The notes below the pieces were generated by a model. It was not told where the DNA came from. It made no database searches and saw only the letters and a list, made by a program, of their open reading frames with translations. This document shows, piece by piece, positions 1-6,580 of a stretch of 11,113 bases of DNA. The position numbers were made by a program, and so were the translations under genes. Source of the DNA: Tannerella sp. GTDB taxonomy: Bacteria > Bacteroidota > Bacteroidia > Bacteroidales > Tannerellaceae. The stretch covers positions 1 to 11,113 of the forward strand of contig JAISGW010000051.1 in NCBI GenBank assembly GCA_031262895.1. Direction: 5' to 3'. Positions within the stretch are counted from its first letter, which is position 1. Every line of letters starts with the position of its first letter.

Positions 1-38
1 TTTTTCGTAACATCGCGCACAAATTTGAAGAATCATGA
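1..38 (+). CDS. Possible 3' end of an upstream gene (partial)
   Basis: One + strand frame (codons starting at position 3) is open from the window edge to a TGA at 36-38, ending in residues FRNIAHKFEES. Its stop overlaps the pyrC start as ATGA, the same overlap pyrC itself makes with the next gene, which suggests translational coupling in an operon. No Bacteroides-type -7 box is visible in these 34 bases, consistent with pyrC being co-transcribed from further left. Eleven open codons can easily occur by chance, so this rests mainly on the ATGA arrangement. The product cannot be identified. In many Bacteroidales pyrC follows a glycosyltransferase gene, but nothing here tests that. Confidence 0.4.
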   Translation, partial: FRNIAHKFEES

Positions 39-1381
39 AACCAACGCAAATATGCAATGCCCGTATCATCAATGAAGGACGTTCTTTTATCGGTTCCGTC
101 ACCCTGGAAGGTAAGCAGATAGCCGCCGTGAAGGAAGGCTATGCGCCCTTGCCTGCGCACAAGGGCGATGACTGCATAGACGCCGAGGGCAAATGGCTGC
201 TGCCCGGCGCTATTGACGACCAGGTGCATTTCCGCGAACCCGGCCTCACCCGCAAGGGTGACATCCGCAGCGAGAGCCGCGCCGCCGTGGCCGGAGGCGT
301 CACCTCGTTCATGGACATGCCCAACACCCTCCCGCAGACCACTACCCTGGAAGCGCTGGAATGGAAGTTCGAACGCGCGGCGGCCGTTTCCGCTGCCAAC
401 TACTCCTTCTTTTTCGGCGGCACCAACGACAACCTTGACGAAATCAAACGGGTAGACAAGCGCCGCGTGCCGGGGCTGAAGCTCTTCCTCGGTTCCTCCA
501 CGGGCAATATGTTGGTGGATAACAAGGAAACGCTCAAGCGCATCTTCTCCGAGGTCGACCTCCTGATTGCCGTCCATGCCGAGAAGGAGGAAATCATCCG
601 CCGCAACAAGGCCTATTACCTGGAGAAGTGCGGCCCTTCGCTCGACATCAGCTACCATCCGCTCATCAGGAGCGAGGAAGCCTGCTACGCCAGTTCCGCA
701 GAAGCCGTGGAACTGGCTCTGCGCACGGGGGCACGCCTGCATATCCTGCACCTTTCCACGGCGCGCGAACTGGGACTCCTTGACGGGGGGAAGCCTTTGG
801 CCGAGAAGCAAATCACCGCCGAAGCCTGCATACACCATCTCTGGTTCACCGACGAGGATTATGCCCGGCTCGGCAACCGTATCAAATGGAATCCGGCCGT
901 CAAGACTAAGGCCGACCGCGACGCCTTGCGGCAGGGCCTGCGCGACGGGCGCATAGACATCGTGGCCACCGACCACGCGCCCCATCTCTGGAGCGAAAAG
1001 CAGGGCGACTGCCTGACGGCCGCTTCGGGAGGCCCGCTGGTGCAACATGCCTTGCCCGCCATGCTGGAGCTGGCCGCACAGGGCGTCTTTACCTGCGAGG
1101 ATGTCGTGAATTGGATGGCGCACCGCCCGGCCCAACTCTTCCATATCGACCGGCGGGGTTATATCCGCCCCGGTTATTATGCCGACTTGGTTTTGGTAGA
1201 GCCTGATGCCCCTTGGACGGTTTCCAAAGAGAACATCTTTTCCCGTTGTGGCTGGTCGCCTTTTGAAGGCCATACTTTCCGCCACAAGATATGGAAGACC
1301 TTTGTTAACGGCCAATTGGTTTACGACCGCGGCAGCATCTATCCCGCTGTGCGCGGCATGGAACTGCAGTATAATAAATGA
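35..1381 (+). CDS. pyrC: Dihydroorotase (PyrC), type I amidohydrolase
   Basis: This cytoplasmic enzyme reversibly cyclises N-carbamoyl-L-aspartate to dihydroorotate, step 3 of de novo UMP synthesis. The 448-aa length is normal for the long dihydroorotases of the amidohydrolase superfamily. Visible active-site elements are the strand-1 motif DDQVHFREPG (61-70), a GLKLF segment whose K149 should be the carboxylated metal-bridging lysine, H181, the HILHLS segment (H236, H239), and TDHAPH (312-317) with D313 as the expected catalytic aspartate. The first metal-ligand position of the usual HxH pair is glutamine (Q63) and only H65 is kept. The ATG at 35 overlaps a preceding in-frame stop. The stop overlaps the next gene's start (ATGA at 1378-1381), so the LRR gene is probably co-translated. 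Identity is confident; metal loading is not. Confidence 0.96.
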   Translation: MKPTQICNARIINEGRSFIGSVTLEGKQIAAVKEGYAPLPAHKGDDCIDAEGKWLLPGAIDDQVHFREPGLTRKGDIRSESRAAVAGGVTSFMDMPNTLPQTTTLEALEWKFERAAAVSAANYSFFFGGTNDNLDEIKRVDKRRVPGLKLFLGSSTGNMLVDNKETLKRIFSEVDLLIAVHAEKEEIIRRNKAYYLEKCGPSLDISYHPLIRSEEACYASSAEAVELALRTGARLHILHLSTARELGLLDGGKPLAEKQITAEACIHHLWFTDEDYARLGNRIKWNPAVKTKADRDALRQGLRDGRIDIVATDHAPHLWSEKQGDCLTAASGGPLVQHALPAMLELAAQGVFTCEDVVNWMAHRPAQLFHIDRRGYIRPGYYADLVLVEPDAPWTVSKENIFSRCGWSPFEGHTFRHKIWKTFVNGQLVYDRGSIYPAVRGMELQYNK

Positions 1382-2682
1382 AGCGGCCTGCATTCATAAC
1401 CTTCCTGCTTGCTTTGCCGGTAATGGCTCTTGCGCAGACAATAAGCCCGACGGAAGTTCCCGACACCGTGGTCTGGTACACGGAGGGGCACAGCCTTTTC
1501 ATCGGCGGGCACGGGGCGGTGGCCTACAAGAACAATCCGCCCTGGTATGGCCTGCGGCAGCACATCCGCCACGTGGTGGTGGAAGACGGGATAAGCGACA
1601 TACGCGACGGAACCTTCGCCGGCATGGACAGCCTGCAGACGCTCTCCCTGCCGCTCACCTTGGAAAGCATCCACGGCCGCCGGGTGTTTGCCGGCTGCAA
1701 CGCTTTGGATTCCCTCGTCTTGCCGGAAGGCTTCCGCATCCTCTACGTCCGGCTGGGCGGTAGCGGCCTGCGCTACATGCATATCCCGAACAGCGTCTAC
1801 TATCTGGGCGATAATCTCTTTGACGGATGCGCGCGGCTCTCCGGCGTAGACCTTCCCAATGATATTTCGACTATTCCCCGCTATTGTTTCAGGAATTGTG
1901 TCCGTCTGGAATCCATCGTCATCCCACCACAGGTGGAAGCCTTGAGCGAAGGGGCTTTCGCGGGTTGCATTCGCCTGCGCCGGGTGCAATTGCCCGTCTG
2001 CCTGCAGCATATTTACGAACAGGCTTTTAAAGGCTGCAATAGCTTGCGCCGCCTTGCCTTGCCCGACAGCACGGACATTGCTTACGGCTTGGACAAATGC
2101 GGGGGACTGCAAGACATCCAAACCGGGAAGGACAACCTGCGCTACAAATCCATCGACGGCGTACTGTACGACAAGGCCGGCCGTTGGTTAGAAAAATTCC
2201 CGGAAGGGCGCGGCGGCTCTTATACCTTGCCCGACACAGCGGGCATCGGCCTGTTGAGTTTTGCCTATTGCTATAAGTTGCAAAACATCTTCGTTCGCCC
2301 GACGCATCCCTTCTACCGCTCCGTGGGCGGGGTGCTGTATAACAGGCGGCGTACGCGGCTGCTCAAGTTTCCTCCCGGGCGTACGCGGGCCGTTGTTCCC
2401 GAATCGGTGGACAGCATCTTCGGATACGCCTTCTACTTCTGCGACAAGCTGGCCTCGCTCACCTTGCCGGCCGGGTTAAAGGAAATCGGCCCCAACGCCT
2501 TCGACGGCTGCAAGCACATACGGGTGGTTATCGACAAGAGTCCCGTACCGCAGGACATTGACCCGCTGCTCTTCGAAGCCGAAGTGCGGGTAAAGGCCAA
2601 ACTTTACGTGCCCCGTACAGCCTTGGCCGCCTACAAGAAGGCACCCGGCTGGGGCGACTTCAACCATATCATTGGATTTTAA
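1378..2682 (+). CDS. Secreted BspA-like leucine-rich-repeat protein
   Basis: 434 aa. An N-terminal signal peptide (charged MKR, hydrophobic core 5-18, probable cleavage after ALA at 17-19) is not followed by a lipobox, so the product is exported to the periplasm or cell surface. Residues 30-80 (VVWYTEGHSLFIGGHG...PPW) resemble the cap that precedes BspA/LRR_5 repeats. From about 70 to 390 there are irregular repeats of the type 'aF.gC..L..l.LP..l..I', for example CARLSGVDLP (151-160) and CDKLASLTLP (355-364). Two paired inserts, DGVLYDKAGRWLEKFPEGR (260-278) and GGVLYNRRRTRLLKFPPGR (317-335), are typical of this family. The C-terminus (LYVPRTALAAYKKAPGW...) is also characteristic. BspA relatives are linked to adhesion and host or matrix binding, but no ligand can be inferred here. 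No sorting domain is obvious. It is operonic with pyrC, overlapping by 4 bp. Confidence 0.9.
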   Translation: MKRPAFITFLLALPVMALAQTISPTEVPDTVVWYTEGHSLFIGGHGAVAYKNNPPWYGLRQHIRHVVVEDGISDIRDGTFAGMDSLQTLSLPLTLESIHGRRVFAGCNALDSLVLPEGFRILYVRLGGSGLRYMHIPNSVYYLGDNLFDGCARLSGVDLPNDISTIPRYCFRNCVRLESIVIPPQVEALSEGAFAGCIRLRRVQLPVCLQHIYEQAFKGCNSLRRLALPDSTDIAYGLDKCGGLQDIQTGKDNLRYKSIDGVLYDKAGRWLEKFPEGRGGSYTLPDTAGIGLLSFAYCYKLQNIFVRPTHPFYRSVGGVLYNRRRTRLLKFPPGRTRAVVPESVDSIFGYAFYFCDKLASLTLPAGLKEIGPNAFDGCKHIRVVIDKSPVPQDIDPLLFEAEVRVKAKLYVPRTALAAYKKAPGWGDFNHIIGF

Positions 2683-2697
2683 AAGGAAATAACTTAT

Positions 2698-3873
2698 ATG
2701 GAAAAACATCTTTTTATTCTTGGCGTAGCCCTTACCTTGGCGGGTCTATCCGCCTGCACGAACGGAAGCTCAAAAGGAGGCCTCGTGAAAGTGCAGGTCG
2801 ACAAAAGTTATCCGGTACGTCCCATGAAACTCTCGGAAGTGGCCGACTTCTCTTACGTGCAACCCCAAGCCGATACGGCCTATTTCTACAAAGGCCGACC
2901 GATTGCGCTTACTGCGCACCGTTTCGTCATGTACGACCGGACTACCGACGGGCTGCTCTTCTTCGACCGTACTACGGGCAAGCCGATCTCCCGATTCAGC
3001 CATCACGGAAACGGGCCGCAGGAATATACCTTCATCCAACATGCGGTTTACGACGAGACAAGCGACGAGGTCTTCATTTACGACCCGCATCTCAACCAAA
3101 TCTTAGTCTACAACTCCAAGGGGACGTACAAGCGCAGTCTTCCTCTGCCTAAGGACTGGCACTCAAACAATACCGCCTCTTTCGATGCGAGCAGCCTGCT
3201 TGTTTACGATACCGGATGGGTGCCGAAGCCGGCCCTGCGGAAAGAGCCTGGCTATTCCCCCTTCATGCTCATCTCGAAGACCGATGGGCATATTCTCCAA
3301 AAGATAAAGATACCCTGGAAGGACATTGTGTTGGGCGTCCCCTTTTCCCTCAACCAAATCTCAAATTATCTGTACGGTATTACCAACCGCGTGGTTGCCT
3401 GCCAGGACGGATATATGCTCTGCAATCCCGAAGCCGACACGGTCTTCTTCTTCGGCAAGGACAGGCAGCCTAAGCCTGTGCTCGTACAGACGCCACCGGC
3501 CGCTTCACACGACCCGAAAATCTATCTGGACAATCTGCTCGACGCCCCCTCCTACCAATTCATGGAGGCCGTCACCGTGCAGCGAGCCAAAGGCGCCTTC
3601 CCTTTTCCCTCCGTTTACCTGATACGCGACAAGAAAACGGGAAAGATATACACCCAGCAAATCACCCTCGACGACTATGCCGGAAAACAATTGAATTTCT
3701 CCCCTCGGCAAGTGGGCAGTGTGGTGAAAGACGGTGCCTGCATCGACCTTGATTTAGGCGAGCTGAAGCAGGCGCTGGCCGCCGGCAAGCTGAGCGGCCG
3801 TCTGAAGGCCATCGTTTCCGCTTCGGATGCCGAGAAGGACAACGACATTTACCTGCTCGTTCATTTCAAATGA
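2698..3873 (+). CDS. 6-bladed beta-propeller lipoprotein (BF3164-like)
   Basis: 391 aa. The N-terminus has a lipoprotein signal peptide with lipobox LSAC and Cys20, so the protein should be lipid-anchored in the cell envelope. The rest is beta-rich. Residues 68-125 contain repeated blade-like strands (RFVMYDRTTDGLLFFD, EVFIYDPHLNQILVYN) and the motif FSHHGNGPQEY (100-110), which matches the G.GP.EY signature of the Bacteroides 6-bladed beta-propeller (BF3164/TolB-like) families. These proteins are abundant in gut Bacteroidales and their ligands are mostly unknown. The gene starts 15 bp after the LRR gene stop, with an AAAGGA tract upstream, so it is most likely the last gene of the pyrC operon. 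Pairing with a secreted LRR protein suggests a surface role, but that is inference. The assignment is at fold level only. Confidence 0.85.
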   Translation: MEKHLFILGVALTLAGLSACTNGSSKGGLVKVQVDKSYPVRPMKLSEVADFSYVQPQADTAYFYKGRPIALTAHRFVMYDRTTDGLLFFDRTTGKPISRFSHHGNGPQEYTFIQHAVYDETSDEVFIYDPHLNQILVYNSKGTYKRSLPLPKDWHSNNTASFDASSLLVYDTGWVPKPALRKEPGYSPFMLISKTDGHILQKIKIPWKDIVLGVPFSLNQISNYLYGITNRVVACQDGYMLCNPEADTVFFFGKDRQPKPVLVQTPPAASHDPKIYLDNLLDAPSYQFMEAVTVQRAKGAFPFPSVYLIRDKKTGKIYTQQITLDDYAGKQLNFSPRQVGSVVKDGACIDLDLGELKQALAAGKLSGRLKAIVSASDAEKDNDIYLLVHFK

Positions 3874-3882
3874 GTAAAAAGT

Positions 3883-3993
3883 ATGACCAGCGACGCGTTC
3901 AGAAAAGAAGCTATGGCTATGGCAGATCAGTTATTTATCAATAATTGCCCGATCAATTCTTTGACAGAACGAAACCCGTACTGTTCGCAATAA
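3883..3993 (+). CDS. Possible 36-codon small ORF or gene remnant
   Basis: An ATG ten bases past the lipoprotein stop opens a 36-codon frame ending in TAA at 3991-3993. The first 17 residues (MTSDAFRKEAMAMADQL) look protein-like, with an amphipathic charged pattern. From about 3927 onward the frame runs antisense through the 3' end of pyrD, overlapping it by 67 bp, so the tail is probably not selected as protein. It could be a real small downstream gene, the stranded 5' end of a gene cut off at this junction, or chance. I list it because it fills the otherwise empty 53-bp gap between the convergent operons. Confidence 0.2.
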   Translation: MTSDAFRKEAMAMADQLFINNCPINSLTERNPYCSQ

Positions 3994-4844
3994 TGTTCCA
4001 AGCCTTCGATGATTTTTACGGAAACACCCGGGTCAATAAAATTGGCGGTGCCTACTTCGATGGCCGTGGCTCCGGCCAAGAGAAACTCTACGGCATCCTG
4101 CCAGGAGGCAATACCGCCTAAACCGATGATGGGTATCTTCACCGCCTTATAAGTTTGCCACACCATGCGTAGGGCGACCGGTTTGACGCAAGGACCGGAG
4201 AGTCCGCCGGTAATGGTCGACAAGACCGGCCGCCTGCGAATCGGGTCTATGGCCATGCCCAGCAGCGTATTGATAAGGGAAACGGCGTCGGCGCCCTCGG
4301 CCTCGGCTGCGCGAGCTATCTCGGTGATGTCGGTTACATTGGGAGAGAGTTTCACAATCAGGGTCTTGTTGTAAACGCGACGCACGGCCCTGACTACTTC
4401 GGCAGCAGCAGCGGCCGATACGCCGAAAGCCATGCCGCCCTTTTTTACGTTCGGGCAGGAGATGTTCAGTTCGATGGCCGGCACTTTCTCCAAGGTCGCC
4501 ATCTTTTCTGCGCAGGCTATGTAGGAGTCTATGGAGGAACCGCTGACATTTACCATGACAGCCGTATCCAGGTCTTTGATGGCCGGATATATATGTTCCA
4601 CAAAATAGTCGGCACCTTTGTTTTGCAATCCGACGGCATTCAACATGCCCGAGGCCGTCTCGGCCATGCGCGGATAGGGGTTGCCTTCACGGGCTTCGGC
4701 GGTAGTTCCCTTGACGAAGATGCCGCCCAGACGGGACAAGTCGATGAAGTCTGCATACTCCGGGCCATAGCCGAAAGTGCCGGAGGCCGTCGTTACGGGG
4801 TTCTTCAAGCGCAAGGCCCCGATATTTACACTTAAATCTGCCAT
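3927..4844 (-). CDS. pyrD: Dihydroorotate dehydrogenase B, catalytic subunit (PyrDB)
   Basis: This FMN-containing catalytic subunit of class 1B dihydroorotate dehydrogenase oxidises dihydroorotate to orotate (UMP pathway step 4) in the cytoplasm. It passes electrons through PyrK to NAD+. The 305 aa form a TIM barrel of normal length. Visible motifs are KNPVTTASGTFGYG (14-27), VKGTT with K45, NAVGLQNKG (69-77), and the catalytic-loop ELNISCPN (125-132) with C130. Cysteine as the catalytic base marks class 1 enzymes. KLSPN (165-169) and the FMN phosphate-binding region GLGGI (241-245) and GTANFIDPG are also present. The start ATG lies inside the 3' end of pyrK (13-bp overlap), consistent with coupled synthesis of the two subunits. 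It faces the pyrC operon across a 53-bp gap with no convincing terminator. Confidence 0.96.
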   Translation of the reverse strand: MADLSVNIGALRLKNPVTTASGTFGYGPEYADFIDLSRLGGIFVKGTTAEAREGNPYPRMAETASGMLNAVGLQNKGADYFVEHIYPAIKDLDTAVMVNVSGSSIDSYIACAEKMATLEKVPAIELNISCPNVKKGGMAFGVSAAAAAEVVRAVRRVYNKTLIVKLSPNVTDITEIARAAEAEGADAVSLINTLLGMAIDPIRRRPVLSTITGGLSGPCVKPVALRMVWQTYKAVKIPIIGLGGIASWQDAVEFLLAGATAIEVGTANFIDPGVSVKIIEGLEHYCEQYGFRSVKELIGQLLINN

Positions 4845-5614
4845 TTCAAATCATTGATGTTAAATACGGGTCCTTTTGTGCAGACGCATTGGTTCCCTTC
4901 CTTGGTATCTTCCACGCAACAGAGGCAGGCTCCCAGGCCGCAAGCCATGCTGTTTTCCAAGGAGACTTCGCAGTCACCGCCCTGTTGCTTCACTATCTTA
5001 GCCACGGCCTGCATCATCGGCTTGGGGCCGCAGACGTAAACCATGCGGTCGGCGCATTCTTCCAGTAAGGCCGTGACAAATCCTTTCCTGCCTTCTTCGT
5101 TTGCTTCGTTTTCGGTGATGGTCCGCACTTGGCCGTATTTCTTGAAACAATCCACTTGCACCAGGTCGCTTTTGCTCCGGGCACCCAGATAAATTTCAGG
5201 AGTAATCCCTCTTGCCAGCAAGCAGGCTGCGAGGTAAAGCAAGGGAGCTACGCCAACGCCTCCGCCCACAAGCAGCGGCGGACGCTTGTATGAGTAGTTT
5301 TCCCATGAACTGAACCCGTTTCCCAACGGCAGAAGCAAGTTAAGTTTGTCACCGACCTTGAGGATAGAGAGATTGCGGGTACCGTCGCCCACCGTCTGCA
5401 CCAAGAGCCATAGTGCGTTCCGTTCCTTATCAACATAATGTATGGAAATGGGTCGCCGCAAGAATGTAGAAGGAGAACCGTCGACCCGCACTTGGACAAA
5501 TTGTCCCGGAAGCATCTCCGGCAAAGCCTGTCCGCTTGTCAACTTCAAAAGGAAACAGCGGTCACTCAGCGTTTCGTTGGAAACCACCCGCATGTCAAGC
5601 ATATATTTCCGCAT
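4832..5614 (-). CDS. pyrK: Dihydroorotate dehydrogenase B, electron-transfer subunit
   Basis: This FAD/[2Fe-2S] subunit carries electrons from PyrD to NAD+. I take the ATG at 5614 (MRKYMLDMRV, 260 aa). The open frame extends 29 codons further upstream, but that extension crosses a -7 promoter box at 5632-5639, is not FNR-like, and reaches into the HTH gene. Visible features are the FAD-binding motif RRPISI (53-58), the nucleotide-binding glycine loop LVGGGVGVAPL (115-125), VCGPKPMM (194-201) and the iron-sulfur cysteines C225, C230, C233 and C245 in the PyrK spacing (CGLGACLCC...CTKGPVF). The length matches the family. It is first in a two-gene pyrK-pyrD operon with its own promoter. Confidence 0.95.
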   Translation of the reverse strand: MRKYMLDMRVVSNETLSDRCFLLKLTSGQALPEMLPGQFVQVRVDGSPSTFLRRPISIHYVDKERNALWLLVQTVGDGTRNLSILKVGDKLNLLLPLGNGFSSWENYSYKRPPLLVGGGVGVAPLLYLAACLLARGITPEIYLGARSKSDLVQVDCFKKYGQVRTITENEANEEGRKGFVTALLEECADRMVYVCGPKPMMQAVAKIVKQQGGDCEVSLENSMACGLGACLCCVEDTKEGNQCVCTKGPVFNINDLKWQI

Positions 5615-5631
5615 TGCTTTCAAATTTGCGG

Positions 5632-5639
5632 CAAAGATA
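5632..5639 (-). promoter_or_regulatory. Bacteroides-type -7 box for pyrK-pyrD
   Basis: The - strand reads TATCTTTG, an exact match to the TAnnTTTG consensus recognised by the Bacteroidota primary sigma factor. It lies 17 bases upstream of the pyrK ATG at 5614, predicting a leader of about a dozen bases. No good TTG -33 box sits at the usual 19-21 bp distance. It supports transcription of pyrKD separately from the HTH gene and the shorter pyrK start. Confidence 0.65.
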
Positions 5640-5666
5640 CAACCACAAGCCTGATTAATGGTCCAT

Positions 5667-5686
5667 CGGCAAGCATTAGTTTGCCG
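5667..5686 (-). terminator. Inverted repeat at HTH gene stop, possible weak terminator
   Basis: CGGCAA (5667-5672) and TTGCCG (5681-5686) form a perfect 6-bp stem around an 8-base loop that contains the TAA stop of the HTH gene (5676-5678). In the HTH transcript it would form a hairpin at the end of the message, just before the pyrK promoter. There is no U-tract after it, so it is not a standard intrinsic terminator. It could instead be a 3'-end stabiliser or a protein site. Confidence 0.3.
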
Positions 5687-6203
5687 GTACGAAAGCTTCA
5701 AAAGTGTTGTCAGAGTAAAAAATCAAAATCTTGCTCACTGTTTTTTGGGGCGATTTTTGAGGTGTAAGTTCTTCTTGCTTAGGCGGTAGTTCCTCTTTTT
5801 TTGGACGCTCAACCCTCGTTTCCCGACGATTTTCGCGTGTGGGATGGACGGTGGCTCGGTTTTCGACCGTTCTGGAGGACTTCAGCGGTGGAGAAGCCGG
5901 CTGCAATTTCTCGGTTGTACCAGGCGAACGGTCTGCTTGTGTCTTTGCAGTGAAAATTTCCAATTGTTGACCCGGTGTTTGCCGGTCCTTGTCGGGGGAA
6001 AGCATTTCGCCGGTGCCATAGAGCAGCCATTCCAAACGGATGGCCGGATAAGTTTCATGGATGCGCTTGATGACATCCAGACTGGGATCGTTGCGACCGG
6101 TCATGTAATGGGAGATGGCCGCGCGCTGAATGCCGATGGACTCGGCGAACTCGGAAGGTTTCAGACCTTCGTGTTCCATGATTTGTATGATACGGTCTTT
6201 CAT
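5676..6203 (-). CDS. XRE-like helix-turn-helix protein with charged linker
   Basis: 175 aa from the ATG at 6203 (MKDRIIQIME). A longer frame starts at a TTG at 6221, but that lies only about 6 bases from the predicted transcription start. Residues 1-40 form a Cro/C1-type HTH: helices around LKPSEFAESIGI and the recognition segment QRAAISHYMTGRNDPSLDVI, followed by LEWLLYGTGEML (58-69), a layout common in short Bacteroides HTH proteins. Residues 70-155 are a low-complexity proline-, glutamine- and lysine/arginine-rich linker, probably disordered. The C-terminus (SKILIFYSDNTFEAF, 157-171) looks like a short beta segment that recurs in this group. The role is presumably DNA-binding regulation; the target is unknown. 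It sits just upstream of pyrKD, from which it appears transcriptionally separate. Confidence 0.88.
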   Translation of the reverse strand: MKDRIIQIMEHEGLKPSEFAESIGIQRAAISHYMTGRNDPSLDVIKRIHETYPAIRLEWLLYGTGEMLSPDKDRQTPGQQLEIFTAKTQADRSPGTTEKLQPASPPLKSSRTVENRATVHPTRENRRETRVERPKKEELPPKQEELTPQKSPQKTVSKILIFYSDNTFEAFVPAN

Positions 6204-6231
6204 TCGATAACATTTGTTCAAAATACGGATG

Positions 6232-6262
6232 CAAACTTATATATTCTAAAGGGAAAACCAAA
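6232..6262 (-). promoter_or_regulatory. Consensus promoter of the HTH gene
   Basis: On the - strand, TTTG (6262-6259) is followed by a 19-bp spacer and TAAGTTTG (6239-6232), a full match to the Bacteroides TTTG-N19-21-TAnnTTTG promoter. Transcription should begin near 6227, leaving about 24 bases before the ATG at 6203. This favours that start over the TTG at 6221. Confidence 0.75.
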
Positions 6263-6473
6263 ATGATTCCAGATGTATTCGATATAACTTTTGCACAAAA
6301 CATATTGTATCCAATAGTATTACCGATTATAGAATACATACTTTATACACATAACTGCGAATAAATATGCATGTTCAGGAATTGGCTACTTTTTCAACAA
6401 AGGTCTGGATAATCTTACAAAAGAGTTAGAGTAGGGGAGTTTGGGATGAAATGCATCTCTATATTTACTTTCG

Positions 6474-6500
6474 ATATATACATCTAATCAGATGATATAT
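6474..6500. repeat. AT-rich inverted repeat (hairpin)
   Basis: ATATAT (6474-6479), one unpaired A, then CATCT (6481-6485), loop AATC, AGATG (6490-6494) and ATATAT (6495-6500). These give an 11-bp stem with a single bulge. It works on either strand. It lacks the GC stem and T-run of an intrinsic terminator, and such stems arise easily in AT-rich DNA. Confidence 0.4.
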
Positions 6501-6524
6501 TATTAATTATACACTAAATATAGA

Positions 6525-6566
6525 GCTTCATCAACGGCTTTTTATCCGTTCAGGCTTGGTGAAAGC
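6525..6566. repeat. Imperfect inverted repeat with inner stem
   Basis: GCTTCATCAA (6525-6534) pairs with TTGGTGAAAGC (6556-6566) through ten base pairs including one G-T wobble and one bulged A. Inside it CGG (6535-6537) can pair with CCG (6546-6548) around a T-rich loop. The structure starts only 25 bases from the previous hairpin. No promoter box is seen next to it. It could be a structured RNA element or chance. Confidence 0.35.
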
Positions 6567-6580
6567 ACGAAATATTCATT

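Noticed and set aside
1339..2121. 260-codon - strand frame opposite the LRR gene
   Set aside because: Antisense to a protein with a signal peptide and clear LRR_5 repeats; no domain seen in it.
5615..5701. 29-codon N-terminal extension of PyrK
   Set aside because: It crosses the TATCTTTG promoter box, overlaps the HTH coding end, and the ferredoxin-reductase-like fold starts at MRKYMLDM.
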